DNA of 64,000 nucleotides from Undaria pinnatifida. Taxonomy: Eukaryota > Sar > Phaeophyceae > Laminariales > Alariaceae. Below are positions 11,296 through 23,800 of this stretch, one piece after another. The notes beneath the pieces are model-generated. The model saw only the letters and a program-made list of their open reading frames with translations. It was not told the origin of the DNA and made no database searches. Each line of letters begins with the position of its first letter. The stretch's first letter is position 1. The translations under genes and the position numbers were made by a program. The stretch spans positions 7,219,413 through 7,283,412 of the forward strand of contig JABAKD010000009.1 in NCBI GenBank assembly GCA_012845835.1, read 5' to 3'.

Positions 11296-11530
11296 TGAGA
11301 AGTACCTGGTACGAGGTAGACGAAGTTATATACCCGTCTTTCGCTGGTCGGTGGTAGTTGACGGGGTTTCTTGCGCGGGCGGTGGCTTATTATTTCTTCT
11401 GTGCTAATGAGTTTTCAAGAGTTTTTTTTTTTTTTTTTTTTCCCCTTGTGTAGTTTCGACATTCCCAGGGGTTTTTAAGCCAACCATATCCCGGCGAGGA
11501 AGCTTGTATACGAGTGAGTACACACCCAAC
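11296..11530. repeat. Dispersed repeat, copy 1 (just 3' of DDX54)
   Basis: Shares CGCGGGNGGTGGCTNATnATTTCTTCT, a homopolymer run, and GGNTTTNAAGCCAACCANATCCCG with 21250-21460 in the same orientation. The copy starts within 20 nt of the helicase stop codon, so it may form part of the 3' UTR. Confidence 0.75.
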
Positions 11531-11680
11531 ATTTCGGGGACATGCTGCTGGGGAATGAATGAAGGGCTACCTTTGCGGTGGTGTGATATGGTGCCCAGGC
11601 CTTTCAAGTTGGAGCTGCACCTACGCTTTGGGAGAGAAGGTGTTGAGAATTGTCAACAGTGCGGGTTGGTTTCGGCAGTA

Positions 11681-11889
11681 CAGCACTGTAGGGGTTCCCC
11701 CGTAAGGCGGTGAGTGTGCGAGAGTCACATGACCGCCTTGTAGAGGGAAGCCGCCTTGTTCGTTCCAGGGTATGAGTGTTATTCCCACAGTCGCGCCAAG
11801 CGAGTTTGACCGCCTTATATCGGGATACCGCCTTATCGGGATACCGCCTTATATGGGGATACCGCATTATCGGGGAACCCCTACTGTGC
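11681..11889. mobile_element. Short pogo/mariner-like MITE
   Basis: Inverted ends GCACTGTAGGGGTTCCCC (11683-11700) and the complement of GCACAGTAGGGGTTCCCC (11872-11889), with TA at both flanks. The interior repeats GGATACCGCCTTAT, as in pogo-type ends. 209 bp, no coding capacity. Confidence 0.6.
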
Positions 11890-12977
11890 TAAGGGTCTGT
11901 AATCGCCCCCCTTGAGAGTTTCGTACGCCTCTCTGTTTTTGGGGTTTTGGGGACATGTCTGATGCTGTGTCGGCATTTGCTGGTGCTGGTGCTGATGCTG
12001 CTGGTGTTGGTGCTGCTGATGTTGATTTTTGACCGGCGTTTTCTTTTGGTCCATGGTATGGCGAGGCGAGGCATTATCGGTACGTGTTGGCAGTCTTGAC
12101 GCCGTATCATATCATACCCAGTAGGTGCAGGCTATAAATACCAGGCAAAACCAGGAATGTAAACCAAGGTGCTTGATGCTTAGAGAAGGATGGTTGACAT
12201 CTCGAAAAATGTCTTCGTGCCAATGATTTTTGGATCGCGTTTTACTTTCAACGTTTCGTTCGTCGTATCGTACGTAATATCTTCGCACGGTCTGGGCGGG
12301 CTTTTTTGCCCGGCCCAGAACGCGAGCCCGAAAGGCCTTTCGCAGCTTTTAATTGTTTTTTTTTCGGGTTTTTGGGTGTTCTGAAGCCGTGGGCTTGCGG
12401 ACTTCGTTGGACCTTGGGCTGAGGTTTTGCTACTACCCTCATATGTTTTTTTTTCTCACTGGACCACGAGTGCTGGACGACGTCGCTGCCTGCCTGTTAC
12501 TGGCTGCCTTTGCTTTACAGTGGCCGGCGTTTGCTCGCACCGTTGTTCTTGTGCAAGGTGGGCGTAAAAATCGCTAATAGTGTTGTATTGCTGCTTGTTC
12601 AACGTGGGGCTAGTGTCTAGTGTTGTACTTGGTACCATACCTGCCCTCAAGGGGAAGTGAGTGTTGGGGCTAACTTTCTTTGTGTGTTGCGTTGCCCTGC
12701 GGAAATGTAGTATGTAGCACAGCAGTGGCATTAGTGCCCTGCCGACAACAGCACGCGGTTGCCGCAGGCTGTTACGGTTTTACATAAGCACTGCTGTACG
12801 GACGACTGGTAATAATGGGCAGCTAGCTGGTCGAGCAGGTGATTGAGCGGTTGTTGATGTACACGTAGACCGACCTGGGCGAAAATATAAAAGGACAAGA
12901 AACAAAAACAAAACGCAGTCACCTCGAGGGTTGCGACTCGAACATAACTGGTATGTACCTTTGTCTTATCTACCTGG

Positions 12978-13225
12978 TATGTTTTTCATCATGAAAGCAA
13001 TGGTCATCGCGCAGCAATACGTTCATAAACAGACAGGTGGCGTTTACGATGATGAGTGTGACGCCACCATGTCATTGGCATGATGCCATGGTAACAAAAA
13101 CGTATGTTTTTCATTATGAAAGCAATGGTCATCGCGCAGCAATCCGTTCATAAACAGACCGTTGGCGATTACGATGATGAGTGTGACGCCACCATGTCAT
13201 TGGCATGATGCTATGGTAACCAAAA
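12978..13225. repeat. Tandem duplication of a 124-bp unit
   Basis: Two copies starting GTATGTTTTTCAT(C/T)ATGAAAG and ending GGCATGATGCCATGGTAAC, about 95 % identical, so recent. Confidence 0.9.
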
Positions 13226-15620
13226 CGATGTACGGGAGAATACACATCGATTTCAAGGATCGATCCCTTATACATCGATTGAAAATGATCCATTCCTCAT
13301 ATTCTTTCAATATTTTTGTTCACCACCCCCCACTCTCTCCTCGTTATAGACCACCGCGCAGACAGTTTGGAATGTGTCTACAGTAGAAGCGAGTATAATC
13401 TGCTGCGGCCTCATTTTACACAAAACAGCATCCCAGGTACACCACATGCATTACACTGACCCTGCCCACGCCAACGACCAAATACAACCTACCCCCCCTA
13501 CTCGTACCGCCTCCACCTCTCTATTAATGGAAAAAACGACCACGCACACACCACACGAAAACTAAGACGGATGGGGTGTGGAAAATAATAAAAATAACAA
13601 TCAAAACTTGCGTTCGGCAGCTGCTGCCTTTTAACCAACCAGCTTGCTCTCACGCGCCACGTATGTATCATACCTACACAGACAGCCAGTCAAGCCAAGG
13701 CCGTAACACGCGATTAATTACTCGGGGTCAAGTAAAATAAACGATTTGCGATACAACAACTAACTCACAGGATGATAGATTAGACAGAAGAAGCGGAATA
13801 CACTGACTAGCCTAATAAAAAAACTGCCCGAGGATAAACGAACATCTGACCAAAAAGGCCCTTTCTCCATCCCCCTAATCTCCTCCACTCCACCCTTTCC
13901 GCCGTCCGCCCCCCCCGCCTCGAGGGCACGGAGGAAGGAACGGCGCCCCCTTCTTCATTTCGGAAACTGCTCTTTGCCCGTCTTAACACATGTTTCCTAC
14001 ACCCCGCTCGCCGAGCTATCCCCTTCGCCCGCCGACCTACTCATAATTCCGAGAATCCCGTTCGAGGTGCTGTGTGTGCTCTCTCCCGCGTCCGTAACCA
14101 CCCCCTTCTCCGCCCCCAACGGCAAAAAAAGAAGGCCTTCCTGACCTTCCTAGAAAACCTCCTGAAGCATTTTGTAGTGAATAGATAGGTGCTGTATCCT
14201 CCACCCGGCTACCAACCGCCCCTCGCCCCTTCGCCATCCGCGGCCCTTCGGACATCCCTCCCTCCATCTGTTGAGACACCATCCCCCTAATCCCCTTCGC
14301 CCTCACCGTCACTGCCATACACAAGCCTGCCCGCCCATCAATCGACCCTCCCCGTCTTCTCCGTAAGAGTGACAGGGGGCGTCTCTACATCCTCTAATAC
14401 CCACCGCCCGCCCTCATCCACCACTCTATTCCGGTATACGCGCCGACAGAGCGTCAAATGTCGCGGCAAATTCAACTTTGACTCTAGTGGACAGTAGTAT
14501 AATCGTCCCAAGGGTGTGACACCATCGCTCGCCCTGCATCTTGCCTTAGGCGATGAATCTGGCCCCAAAAATCGACGAACCTGCCTTCCAAATATAAGGA
14601 ACTCTGCTCCTCCAAAACTATAACCCCAGGCAGCGCTGCTTGCTGATTGTGTGCTTGGCGCTCCACTTCACCAACAACCGGGACGCGGCGTGTGAAGCGC
14701 TAACGATAGGTTACGATATATGTAAGATAACAAGCCCACAACAACAAAAAAGCGAAAAAAACAACGCGAAAAAAGCGAAAACAAGAAAAAACACACCAGA
14801 AAAAAAAAACGAAAAAAAACGAAGAAACCCCCGCAAACTCCAACGAAACGCCGCATAATGCAACTACTGATCCAAATGCTACTACAGCAGGAAAACACCA
14901 AGAAAAAACTTCAAACCGTTCCTCACGCCCCCACCGTAGCATAACACAGCCAAAAAACATCGCGGCTTCCAGTTCACAGGGCACTCTATTCAATGAAAAT
15001 GAAGCAGGACGCTTGTTCCTAACAACAAAGCCTTCCAACAACAAACAGCAACACACCAACAAGGAAGGGGGTAGGGGGAAAGGGGGTCGGCAGACGCCCC
15101 TACAATGCTCAAGTCCCGGCGCGGTGCAATGCACACACAACAGCTGTCGACGCACACCAGCCAGGATCGTTAATCCCGGCACGGTGCAACGCACAAAATA
15201 CAACAGCGGCACAGCGAACACCACCCAGGAGTCTTCAACCGAGCAGACGTACCAGGCACGACGCTTTCGAGTGGCACGCCGCCTGCTTTTATCAAAAGCG
15301 GCGCCAGCCTTCAACAACAGCGTCACAAAGGGGCGGGGGCCCTCAAGAAGGCCCCGGATCACGACAAATGTTATGTCCCAGCATGGCGCAACGCATGTAC
15401 ACTACGCGCACCAGCCCGGACTAAACACTGCACGACGACTACCCCAACACCCAACACGCTCCCTCCCGAATTCCCCGTTACCCCAGCTTGCGGCTTGCTC
15501 TCCATCCCGATACGGTATAACGCACGTACACTACGCACACCGGCCCAGACTAGAGGGCACACCAGGTCCAAGGCCGTCAGGTTGTCCTTTTCCCTTTAAA
15601 GTCATTGCTGCGCGACGTAC
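13226..15620. other. Intergenic, no recognised gene
   Basis: C/A-rich on the + strand. Small - strand frames between 13807 and 15362 show no family resemblance and no consistent exon structure. 15105-15550 has scattered copies of CGGTGCAACGCAC and CGCAACGCATGTACACTACGC words. Confidence 0.6.
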
Positions 15621-16289
15621 ATAAAAAAAAGCTCCCCCAGACATTTTAGCGCGAGATTTTACATCCTTCTATGACCACCGCATCAATTGGGCGAAAAAGA
15701 CGTGACGGAATCTTCCCACGTTTAACTGCGAACACCAATATTTTAACCGTGCTAAAAAGTGAGAAACTAAGGAATGTATCCTTGGATAAAACCTGCGACA
15801 CAACTACTGATGTGCCCTAAAACTCGATGGCACAACAAGTGCTACATGCTAACATGGTGGGCACGACTAGTGCAAACCACCCAACCAGGTACAACTTTCA
15901 CATGACAAACCGCTAGCGCTGCATCCTAGACTCATGTATAACCTTTTACGACACGTATAAAATATAATGCTGCATCCATATTAATGCAATCTGTATGAGA
16001 GAAAATGCTGCATTCTGCATGAAAAAAAAATGCGTGAAAAAAAATCAAACATCCACCAATAACCGGCATGGGAGGACAGGGCACCTCCTCACCGCTGCAA
16101 AAACAAAACAAAACAATAAGCTCCCCATCCATCCAACTAAGGATTCAACGCGTAAAAAGCAAGAAGATCAATACAAAACGAAGAGCGAGCTGGCGAGAAA
16201 AGCCGCCAGGCGGACAGCTCCTCCTGAGGGAACCCACCCTTGCCTTCTATTTTTTTTTTTGCATCTCTACCCTCTATGAACCCCCCCCT

Positions 16290-16665
16290 AACACCAAAAC
16301 TATGGTGGGCGAGCCACTATCCTCTCCAACGCAAAAAAAAAAACGGACGGGCGAATCGTGTTTCTTTTCCAATCCAACCTCTAAAACCAAAACCGTGACG
16401 GGCCAGTCATCTTCCCTCTCCCCCAAAAAACAGTATGAAGGGCGAGTGTTAATATCATTTCCAATCCCAGAAACAATAAATTATATTTCCATCCCAACCA
16501 TCCATCCATGTGATTGTGTCTCAAAAGCGCAGCGATCGGCGAGATGCCCAGGGCGTTCGGGCTCTTCTCGGCTTGGCCTTGGCAAGGTGCGCACGTGGCG
16601 CGGGGGGCACGGTACCTCTACCTTCCATCCTCAACACCACCAAAAAGTGGGCTGGAGGCATCCCA

Positions 16666-16726
<61 letters not shown>

Positions 16727-17900
16727 ACAAAAAAAAAACAAAAATAGTGCAAGGGGCGCAAGGAGGCGTCTCCTTTCTCTCTCTACCAGAAAAAAAATAC
16801 CAGGCACCTATCATCCCATGCTGGCACAAGGGTACTCACCAAAAAGGGTCCGCGCGATGCATAGAGGCCGTCGGGGCTGTCTCGGCAAATGTGTGTACAC
16901 GCCTTCTACCACTACCTCCAGTCCCCTTCCATCGGTTAAAAAAAACTACAGCACTGCGTCTTCCACTACTTCCAGTCCCATTCCATCGGTTGAAAAAAAC
17001 TACAGCATTGCGGGCGAGCAACTTCCTTCCAAAACAAATTTCCTCTCAATCGATTTCCTCCAAATCCATTTCACCCCAAAATCAACTTCCGCAAAAAAAA
17101 AAAAAAAAACATGGGCAAGGATCCTTTCCTCTCGGGAAAAAATAGAGCACGAAGAAACGAAAAATGAAGGGGCAATCATTTCCTCCGAAAAGAGACCAGA
17201 AAAAGAAAAACGCCAATCTCTTCCCTCGCTTTTAATAATACCTACCAGGTACGTACGAAAAGTCTCACTATCGGCAAGGGTAAAGACTAAAAGACGGTGG
17301 GCGAGATGACCAAGTCCCCAACTTCAACTTCAACTTCAACTTCGCCCTCAAAAGATAAACAACATCAGCTACCGTCGAAGCATCTTTCTATCTTTCACCC
17401 CCCAACCCATATACAAAAAAATAGGTTATGAAGGACGAAAGCCGTTTACTCTCCAAAAAAAGTAAAAAGGCAACCACCCCTCATTTCTCATTTGGGAGCC
17501 AAAAAAAAATTGCAAAAATGCCCAAAAGCCTTCGGGTTGTCCCAACCTTGGCAAAAGGTGTACGCGAGGGGGTTATCTCCGCCTTCCATCCCTGACTCAA
17601 CAAACACCACGGGTGAGAGCCTTCTCCTTCCTCCCCAAAACAGAAAACAAAAACAGCACGGGCGAAAACATGGAGGCGGGGGACGAGTACGGGCGGAAAC
17701 ACGGACAGGGGGGCAACGTCTCCACAACACACAACATGCAAAAAAAACATCGGCCAATCAACCCATCCACCATCAATTCCATCCATCCATCCAACTATTC
17801 TCCCACCCCTCAAAATCTCTCCATCCATCCCTCAATCCCAAACAGGCTCAGGGGACGCGGGTCGGCGGGCATTGCCGAGACCCATCGCGTTAGTCTCCAA
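16290..17900. repeat. Degenerate intergenic repeats
   Basis: Related segments near 16530, 16850 and 17515 share TTCGGGCTnTCTCGGC or TTGGCAAGGTGnnCACG words, then CTACCTTCCATCC and a GGGCGAG motif. The interval also holds a duplicated CCATCGGTTnAAAAAAACTACAGCA unit (16929-17010). The long + strand frame over it is a by-product of C/A-rich repeats. Confidence 0.55.
16667..16723 (+). repeat. 57-nt cytosine run
   Basis: Uninterrupted C tract on the + strand. It is a likely sequencing and assembly length artefact site. Confidence 0.9.
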
Positions 17901-18826
17901 AAGTTGTCTTAGGCCCCTGCTTACCTACCGCCGCCCCATCATCACCACTACCTTCACCGCCATTGCCCAAGCACATCTAGTGGGGGCAGGCAGCCATCTC
18001 TCTACGCGCCGCCCCCAGACAGTGACAGCCGAGGGTCGAGGGATTAGCGCGTAACTTCAAAACAAAACTAACTACAACAAGAAAAAGACTGGGGAGAAAA
18101 TCGCAACCCACCACGCACTGGGTGGGGGTTGTCGCTCCCAGGCGACCCCGTCAAGCGCGCCTCTCCTCCCTCCCCCAAAATCGCGAATCGGCCAGGGTAT
18201 GAAAGAGTCCTCCATCTCTACTACCATCTCGGTCAATAACCAGACCACCCTACAAACGTATTTCCCTCTCCTTCCCTCTCCCACTCTCTCCCTCACTCTA
18301 CTACTTAAATGTAAACCAAAACCATGGCGGGTATCAAGTACGTGGATGAGAAATGGAGTGGGGGTAGGAGCAAAGCGGGGGGCGGGCGGGTATCACCAAA
18401 CACCGGGAGCATCACGATATACCGGGACCAGCGCTCTTCTACACCAACAGTCAGGAGGTCACGAACGATGAAGGTCGGAAAAATAACTCATACCAGTATC
18501 GCGGACGAACAGTCTTCTTCACCAACGCCCACACGTGTGCTCCCCCCCCCCCCTCCCCCCCCCTCTTCTCCCGCGCCCCCCCACTCCTACAATATGCCAA
18601 ACACCCCCCAAAAAACACAAGGCTGACCGAGGCATCTCTATACATAAGTCTACGTATATTTGAACACATCCAGACTAATCCTGTCGGGCGGGGCCTGTTA
18701 CCACAACGTGTGGCCTGCTACTACTACAGCACACGCGAAAAAAAAAGGACGCGCACACTATCTCATCCCATCCTATCCTGCGATTTCAGGGCGCAATCCT
18801 CCATCCCCAATTCCCATCCGGCAAGC
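17901..18826. other. Intergenic / 3' flank of the SET gene
   Basis: C/A-rich sequence with no gene seen. It lies just downstream of the stop codon of the - strand gene and probably includes its 3' UTR. 18541-18590 is a C-rich tract. Confidence 0.6.
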
Positions 18827-20824
18827 TCAGGACGGCGCGGACGAGGGTCGGCGAACCTCCGCGGCCCCCGAGCCCACCGCCATCGCGCCAGCCTCCTGCA
18901 CAGCGCCAACCGCTACCGTCGCTCCCTCTCCCGCAACCCCCTCTCCCACGATGGACGGCCCGCTAGCCGTTACCGCTGCCGCTGCCGCAGTCACCGCGGC
19001 TGACGCTGCTTGCGCCTCCGCTGCAGAAGCCGCCATCGCTGCCGCTGCTGCCGCCGCCGCCGTGGCCATGGTCTTCCGTCTCTTATTCGCGCGAGGCATC
19101 GAACCACTCATTCCGCTCTCCTCCCCCTCGTCCTCCCCCATCCCACTACCACTCCCAATCCAGCTGCTGTCTTCACTGGCGCTACCGCTGCCGTCACCAC
19201 TGCTTCCGCTTTGGCTCCCACGGCCTCCCGCCGTCGCATACCATCCGCCGCTGCCACTCCTACGCTCGCTCGGCTCATCCGAGAACGGCGGTGGGTTCCA
19301 CGCAAGCTTCTGCGGGCTGGGCCTCCCTCCATCAGGCAAGGCCGCGCACGCTCTTGCAGAGGGTGGGTGGCATGCGCGCATTGAACCGGAAGTGGAGGCG
19401 GAGCCGGGGTGGGTGCCATCCAAGCTGTACTCCGAGCGCCGTCCGTCTCCCCGGAATCTACCGATGATTGGTCGGCCCTCTTTTCCACTCCTGTTGGTAG
19501 TCCCCCCGTTCTGGTGACCGTTCCCGTTGCTGCTACTGTTACCGTCATAGCCGTCGCACACGTCACCGTTACGCTGAGAGCGGTCATCGTCATAGTCATC
19601 ACCGTCACCCATATGGTTGTCCCCCTCGTGACGGGCGGTCTTCCACCAGCAGCGTCGCCCCGACACATCCTCCCCATCCCGCGCAAAATCAGCACTACCA
19701 GCGTTCGTACCGCCACTGCCAGGAGCAGTGGTGTCTGCCGTAGACACCGCCGCCGCCGCTTCCGCCAACGGAGCAAGGCCATTGTGGTGTTCCATTGCCT
19801 GCTGAGGCGTCATCATGCGGGATGACAACGGGGACGACAGCGGGGACGGAGCCTTGCGCTTCCTAGCGGCAGAGGAGAGGGGGGACGGAGACCGGTGTCC
19901 CCATGGCGGTGGCGAGACCGGCAGCCGCGAGCTCGGCGACAAACTTCTCGAAGCACCACCGTCCCAGTTAGCCTCAGCTGCCGCCTCCGCCGCCACCGCA
20001 GACGGCCACGCCAACTGCCTCTGCGAACGTCCCCTGCCCCCCGCCCCCATGACCGAAGCAAAGGTCGTATGCCGATTGGCGAAGCCTGAATTCGACGGAG
20101 GCACCGAGGAAGAAGGGTGGAAAGCAGTAGCTAAACCCGACAAGAGGGTGTTGGCGGTTTGCGCCTCGTCCGACTCTATTGGCGCCTCGCCGCCCTTTAG
20201 CAGAGCCGCTGCCGTGGTCGCCGCTGCCGCCGCTGCCGCCGCTGCCGCCATGGCCCCTCTCCTCTCCCCAGAGGCAGCCCAGCTGTCGGCGGGGCGGTTC
20301 GGGTGGTACATCTCGCGCATCCTCTGCGCGCTCTCCTGGATAAAGCGCTGCGATTTTTTCTCCGCTGCCGCTTGCGCTTCCGTCGCCTGCCCCACTCCTC
20401 CGAACGCCTGTGCACCTCCTCCCGCATCCCCACCACCACCATCAGCCCTCGCACCCGGCGCTCCAACCGTCGCAGACGACCTGCCGGCACCACCACCACC
20501 ACGACCGAGCCTACCAGCACGACCACGCGGCGTGCCCCCAGCCTTCGAACCCGCTGCCCGCTCCGTCTTACCCTCGCGCTTGCGGTTCACATTCCGCTTC
20601 TCAGACCCCACAAGTTTCTTTCTGCTGTTACTCGTAGGTTTGCCGCCTGGTTCAGCGGCCGCAGCCGCAGCAGCTGCTGCCGGCGTCAGGTTGGTCTCCG
20701 TCTTCGGCCGTTTAGCGGCGGCTTGGGCAGTCGGTGCGGGGGAACGGTTTCGTCGGGCCTTGGTTCGTTCCTCGCGGGACTTTGAGCTCTTCCCTATTTC
20801 CTTTTCGTAGTATAGGTAGTCGGA
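18827..20824 (-). CDS. ATXR3: ATXR3-like exon m30, C-terminal tail and stop
   Basis: Acceptor CACCAG next to 20824, phase 0 from m29. It starts SDYLYYEKEIGKSSKSREER and runs open for 665 codons to TGA at 18827-18829. A basic Lys/Arg-rich start is followed by Gly-, Ala- and Ser-rich disordered sequence with several poly-Ala tracts. No fold is recognised. It could contain an undetected intron, or be an independent gene, but frame and splice signal fit m29. Confidence 0.75.
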   Translation of the reverse strand, partial: SDYLYYEKEIGKSSKSREERTKARRNRSPAPTAQAAAKRPKTETNLTPAAAAAAAAAEPGGKPTSNSRKKLVGSEKRNVNRKREGKTERAAGSKAGGTPRGRAGRLGRGGGGAGRSSATVGAPGARADGGGGDAGGGAQAFGGVGQATEAQAAAEKKSQRFIQESAQRMREMYHPNRPADSWAASGERRGAMAAAAAAAAAATTAAALLKGGEAPIESDEAQTANTLLSGLATAFHPSSSVPPSNSGFANRHTTFASVMGAGGRGRSQRQLAWPSAVAAEAAAEANWDGGASRSLSPSSRLPVSPPPWGHRSPSPLSSAARKRKAPSPLSSPLSSRMMTPQQAMEHHNGLAPLAEAAAAVSTADTTAPGSGGTNAGSADFARDGEDVSGRRCWWKTARHEGDNHMGDGDDYDDDRSQRNGDVCDGYDGNSSSNGNGHQNGGTTNRSGKEGRPIIGRFRGDGRRSEYSLDGTHPGSASTSGSMRACHPPSARACAALPDGGRPSPQKLAWNPPPFSDEPSERRSGSGGWYATAGGRGSQSGSSGDGSGSASEDSSWIGSGSGMGEDEGEESGMSGSMPRANKRRKTMATAAAAAAAAMAASAAEAQAASAAVTAAAAAVTASGPSIVGEGVAGEGATVAVGAVQEAGAMAVGSGAAEVRRPSSAPS

Positions 20825-23800
20825 CTGGTGGGATCAATCGTGCATTCGTCAGGGTCAGGGGGGGGGGGTATTGCTTTCGGCTTTCTGACAAGACAATACA
20901 TCAACCATAAAAAAACAGGGGGGGGGGGGGGGTACTCGATATTCATGCATGGCTGTAATCGTATGACCATAGACCCTTGCATCCTTACAATGCCGGGATG
21001 GAGCATGTCGGGTTTTTCACCGATCAGGCAGATGGGGGTGGGGAGGGGGGGAGGGGGTTACTCATGTGTTGCTTGCAATACCAGGGGGGGGGGGGGGGCG
21101 AGCGGGGGCAAAGGGGGTTGGAGAATGGGGCGGCGGAATGGGGTAGATGTAACGGGGCTACCGCACTACGTTTGGAGGATCGATCAAGCGTGAATGATTA
21201 TGCAGTACAGTAAATTTACTGCGTCTATCAAATGGGACTTTTTTTTCTATTTATAGACTACCTGGTATGCTAAAAACTCGTCAGGGCTGGCCGGTGCTAC
21301 TCGCTGGGTTCCTCGCGCGGGTGGTGGCTAATAATTTCTTCTTTGTACTAAGTAGTTTCAAGAGTCCCCCCCCCCCCCTTTTTCGAATTGCGACACGCCC
21401 GGGATTTCAAGCCAACCACATCCCGAAGAGCGAATGGTAGCTTGTACCTGGTACACTTCAGCAATTGGAAAATGTCTGGGCAAGTGATTTCGGATACTGT
21501 CTACTGATGGGGACCATTTGCTTCGGCGATTGTTTACTACCGGTAATGGGAACTGCCCGAGCGACCGATACTGGATACTGTGTATGTGCTGACATTTTTC
21601 CGGGCAGTTTTATCGATTTCGGCTGCCATCAACTTTCGGAATTACAATTGAGTCCGGAGCTGTCCGTTAAATGGAGTTATCTAGACAATGGGGCCAGTCG
21701 GGTGTCGACATAAAAGCGCCCGCTTAATAGCGTTCAGAGCGAGCCAATTTAACAGATTGTTTAGCCGACATTAGGCAGTCCACTGCAACACGAACCTAAT
21801 TATTGACGATAGAGTATGCTGTCCAGGATGTAAGCACACAATACGCACAACGCACGGACATACGACGCAGAGTGAACCGAGGTTTGTGGACGACAATAGA
21901 TACTTTACCGCATCACGAACCTCATAATCGACTCTAAGAGTTCTGTCTCAGGGTGCAAACAAGACGCATATGCCATAGAAGCGGGGCACAGACAATCACC
22001 CCACCAGCGGGAACACACGGGAAGCTGAGACAGAAACAGCACACACAAGCACGCAAAAATAAAAAATACTCATCACGATACACACGAAAACACACCAAAC
22101 ACGTGGAAGACACACAAGACACACTTTCATGCACTTATGTAAGTACACGAGACACACACGGCACGCCCGCACCTCCACCCGGGCGGCCTTCCCGACGGCC
22201 TTGAGGTGTGAGGCGCCGGAGGTGACGCTGCTAGCGCCATCGCTGGAGGTGTCGCTTTCTCGACTGCTGCGGTCCGACGTCACGCCGCCAAGCCTGTCGC
22301 GGGCGTAACAATCACGTTCGAATGGTACCCGTTAGTGCAGTGCAAAACGACTGCGTATGGCACAGCAGGGTGAGCTAGGCAAGGCAAGGCAAGGAAAGGC
22401 AAGGCAAGGCAAGGCAAGGCAAGGCAAGGAAAGGCAAGGCAAGGCAAGGCAAGGCAAGATACGATACACATGAAAAATATGTGCCAAGTACAACTTTGTA
22501 ACACAACCGAACAAGATAAACGACAGCTGAGGCGGCGTTTTTGTCTCGTTGCCGGTCGCGGCGAATACGAAACGTCTCCCTTTCTCGCCGCATCCCCACC
22601 CCCTCCCCCTTCTCAAATCTCACCGACCCCTCCCCCCCCTCCCCCGTTCCTCCCGACCCAGGCAATGCCAGCACGATAGCTCCAGCAACCATCGTAACTC
22701 ACTTTAGCCACTTAGCGGTGGGCTTCGTCACGTCCGTGTGGGTGTGCACCCGGCGTATGCGCTCCTCGTCCCCCTGGAGCAGCAGGCGGCAACAAACAAC
22801 ACGTTCACACGAGACACGAAGAAAAAAAAAAACAAACATATATTAAAACTTGACAAGTTGTTTGGTGTCCATGTCAACGTAACCAGCCAACATTGCTTCC
22901 GGGGTGAATAACGAAAAAATAACGGCAGAATACAAATCTGCCGACGGCGCGAAAAAAAAAACGTCGTTGTAAATAAAGCACAAGACGGTGAGCACAAAAT
23001 ATGTAGTTCATACATGACTGGTATTCGTTACCACCAACAAGGGAACACGGCAAAAAGAAAAAAACTTCCCCGCAAAAAGAGAAACAAAACTGACACACGT
23101 CACAAATTTCAAGAACGACGAACCACATGCGCGAATAATCTCACCTCCGCAGGCGCCGCACCACCGCCACCATAAAAAAACACCAAAACCACCCTCCTCC
23201 CCTGACATCCCACCAAAAAACACCACCACCACCTCACCGACCCCTTGACTACAACCCCTCCAGAACATATACAACCAAAACTACAATCCCTCCCCCCCCC
23301 CCCCAAAAAAAAAAAAGTGCGTGCGCAAGCAGGCCTCACGTACCTTGAAAACCCATTCGTTGAACTTTTTCGGCCAGTTATGAAACTGAACCCTCACTCT
23401 GTCCGGGGTCATCTTCACAACCTTCGCGGGATACCACGTTGCCGTCCGGGTGCAGTACACGTCGAGCCACATGCCCAGCACCATCGTCTTGGGCTCGACG
23501 ATCGCAGATCCTGTAAACACCACCGACATTTGCTCGGGGTCCTCTTGGTTTGCTTCGGACGGCGCCTGTTAAGTCCGCCAAAATTACCAGAAAGGCAAAA
23601 AAAGAAGGTTTTAGCACGTAAGCGCAGAAAATGCAACAAGAAAACAAGCAGCAATAGCCAAATACAAACTTGCAGGGAGGAGCTGTAACCAAAATCACAT
23701 TGAACACGAACATTGAAGAACGCAAAATGCGAAGCGCAAAATGCAAAATGCGTGAAGACAAAGCACTGCATCAGTCATATTCATACTGCTAAATGCATGC

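Noticed and set aside
14700..15362. 220-residue - strand frame
   Set aside because: Phe/Val/Cys-rich translation of A/C-biased intergenic DNA with no family resemblance.
16068..17309. 413-residue + strand frame in the intergenic region
   Set aside because: It is low-complexity (Lys/Ser/Pro), crosses the 57-nt C run, and has no conserved motif or splice structure.
18660..19517. + strand frame opposite exon m30
   Set aside because: Antisense shadow. No start context, and no domain.
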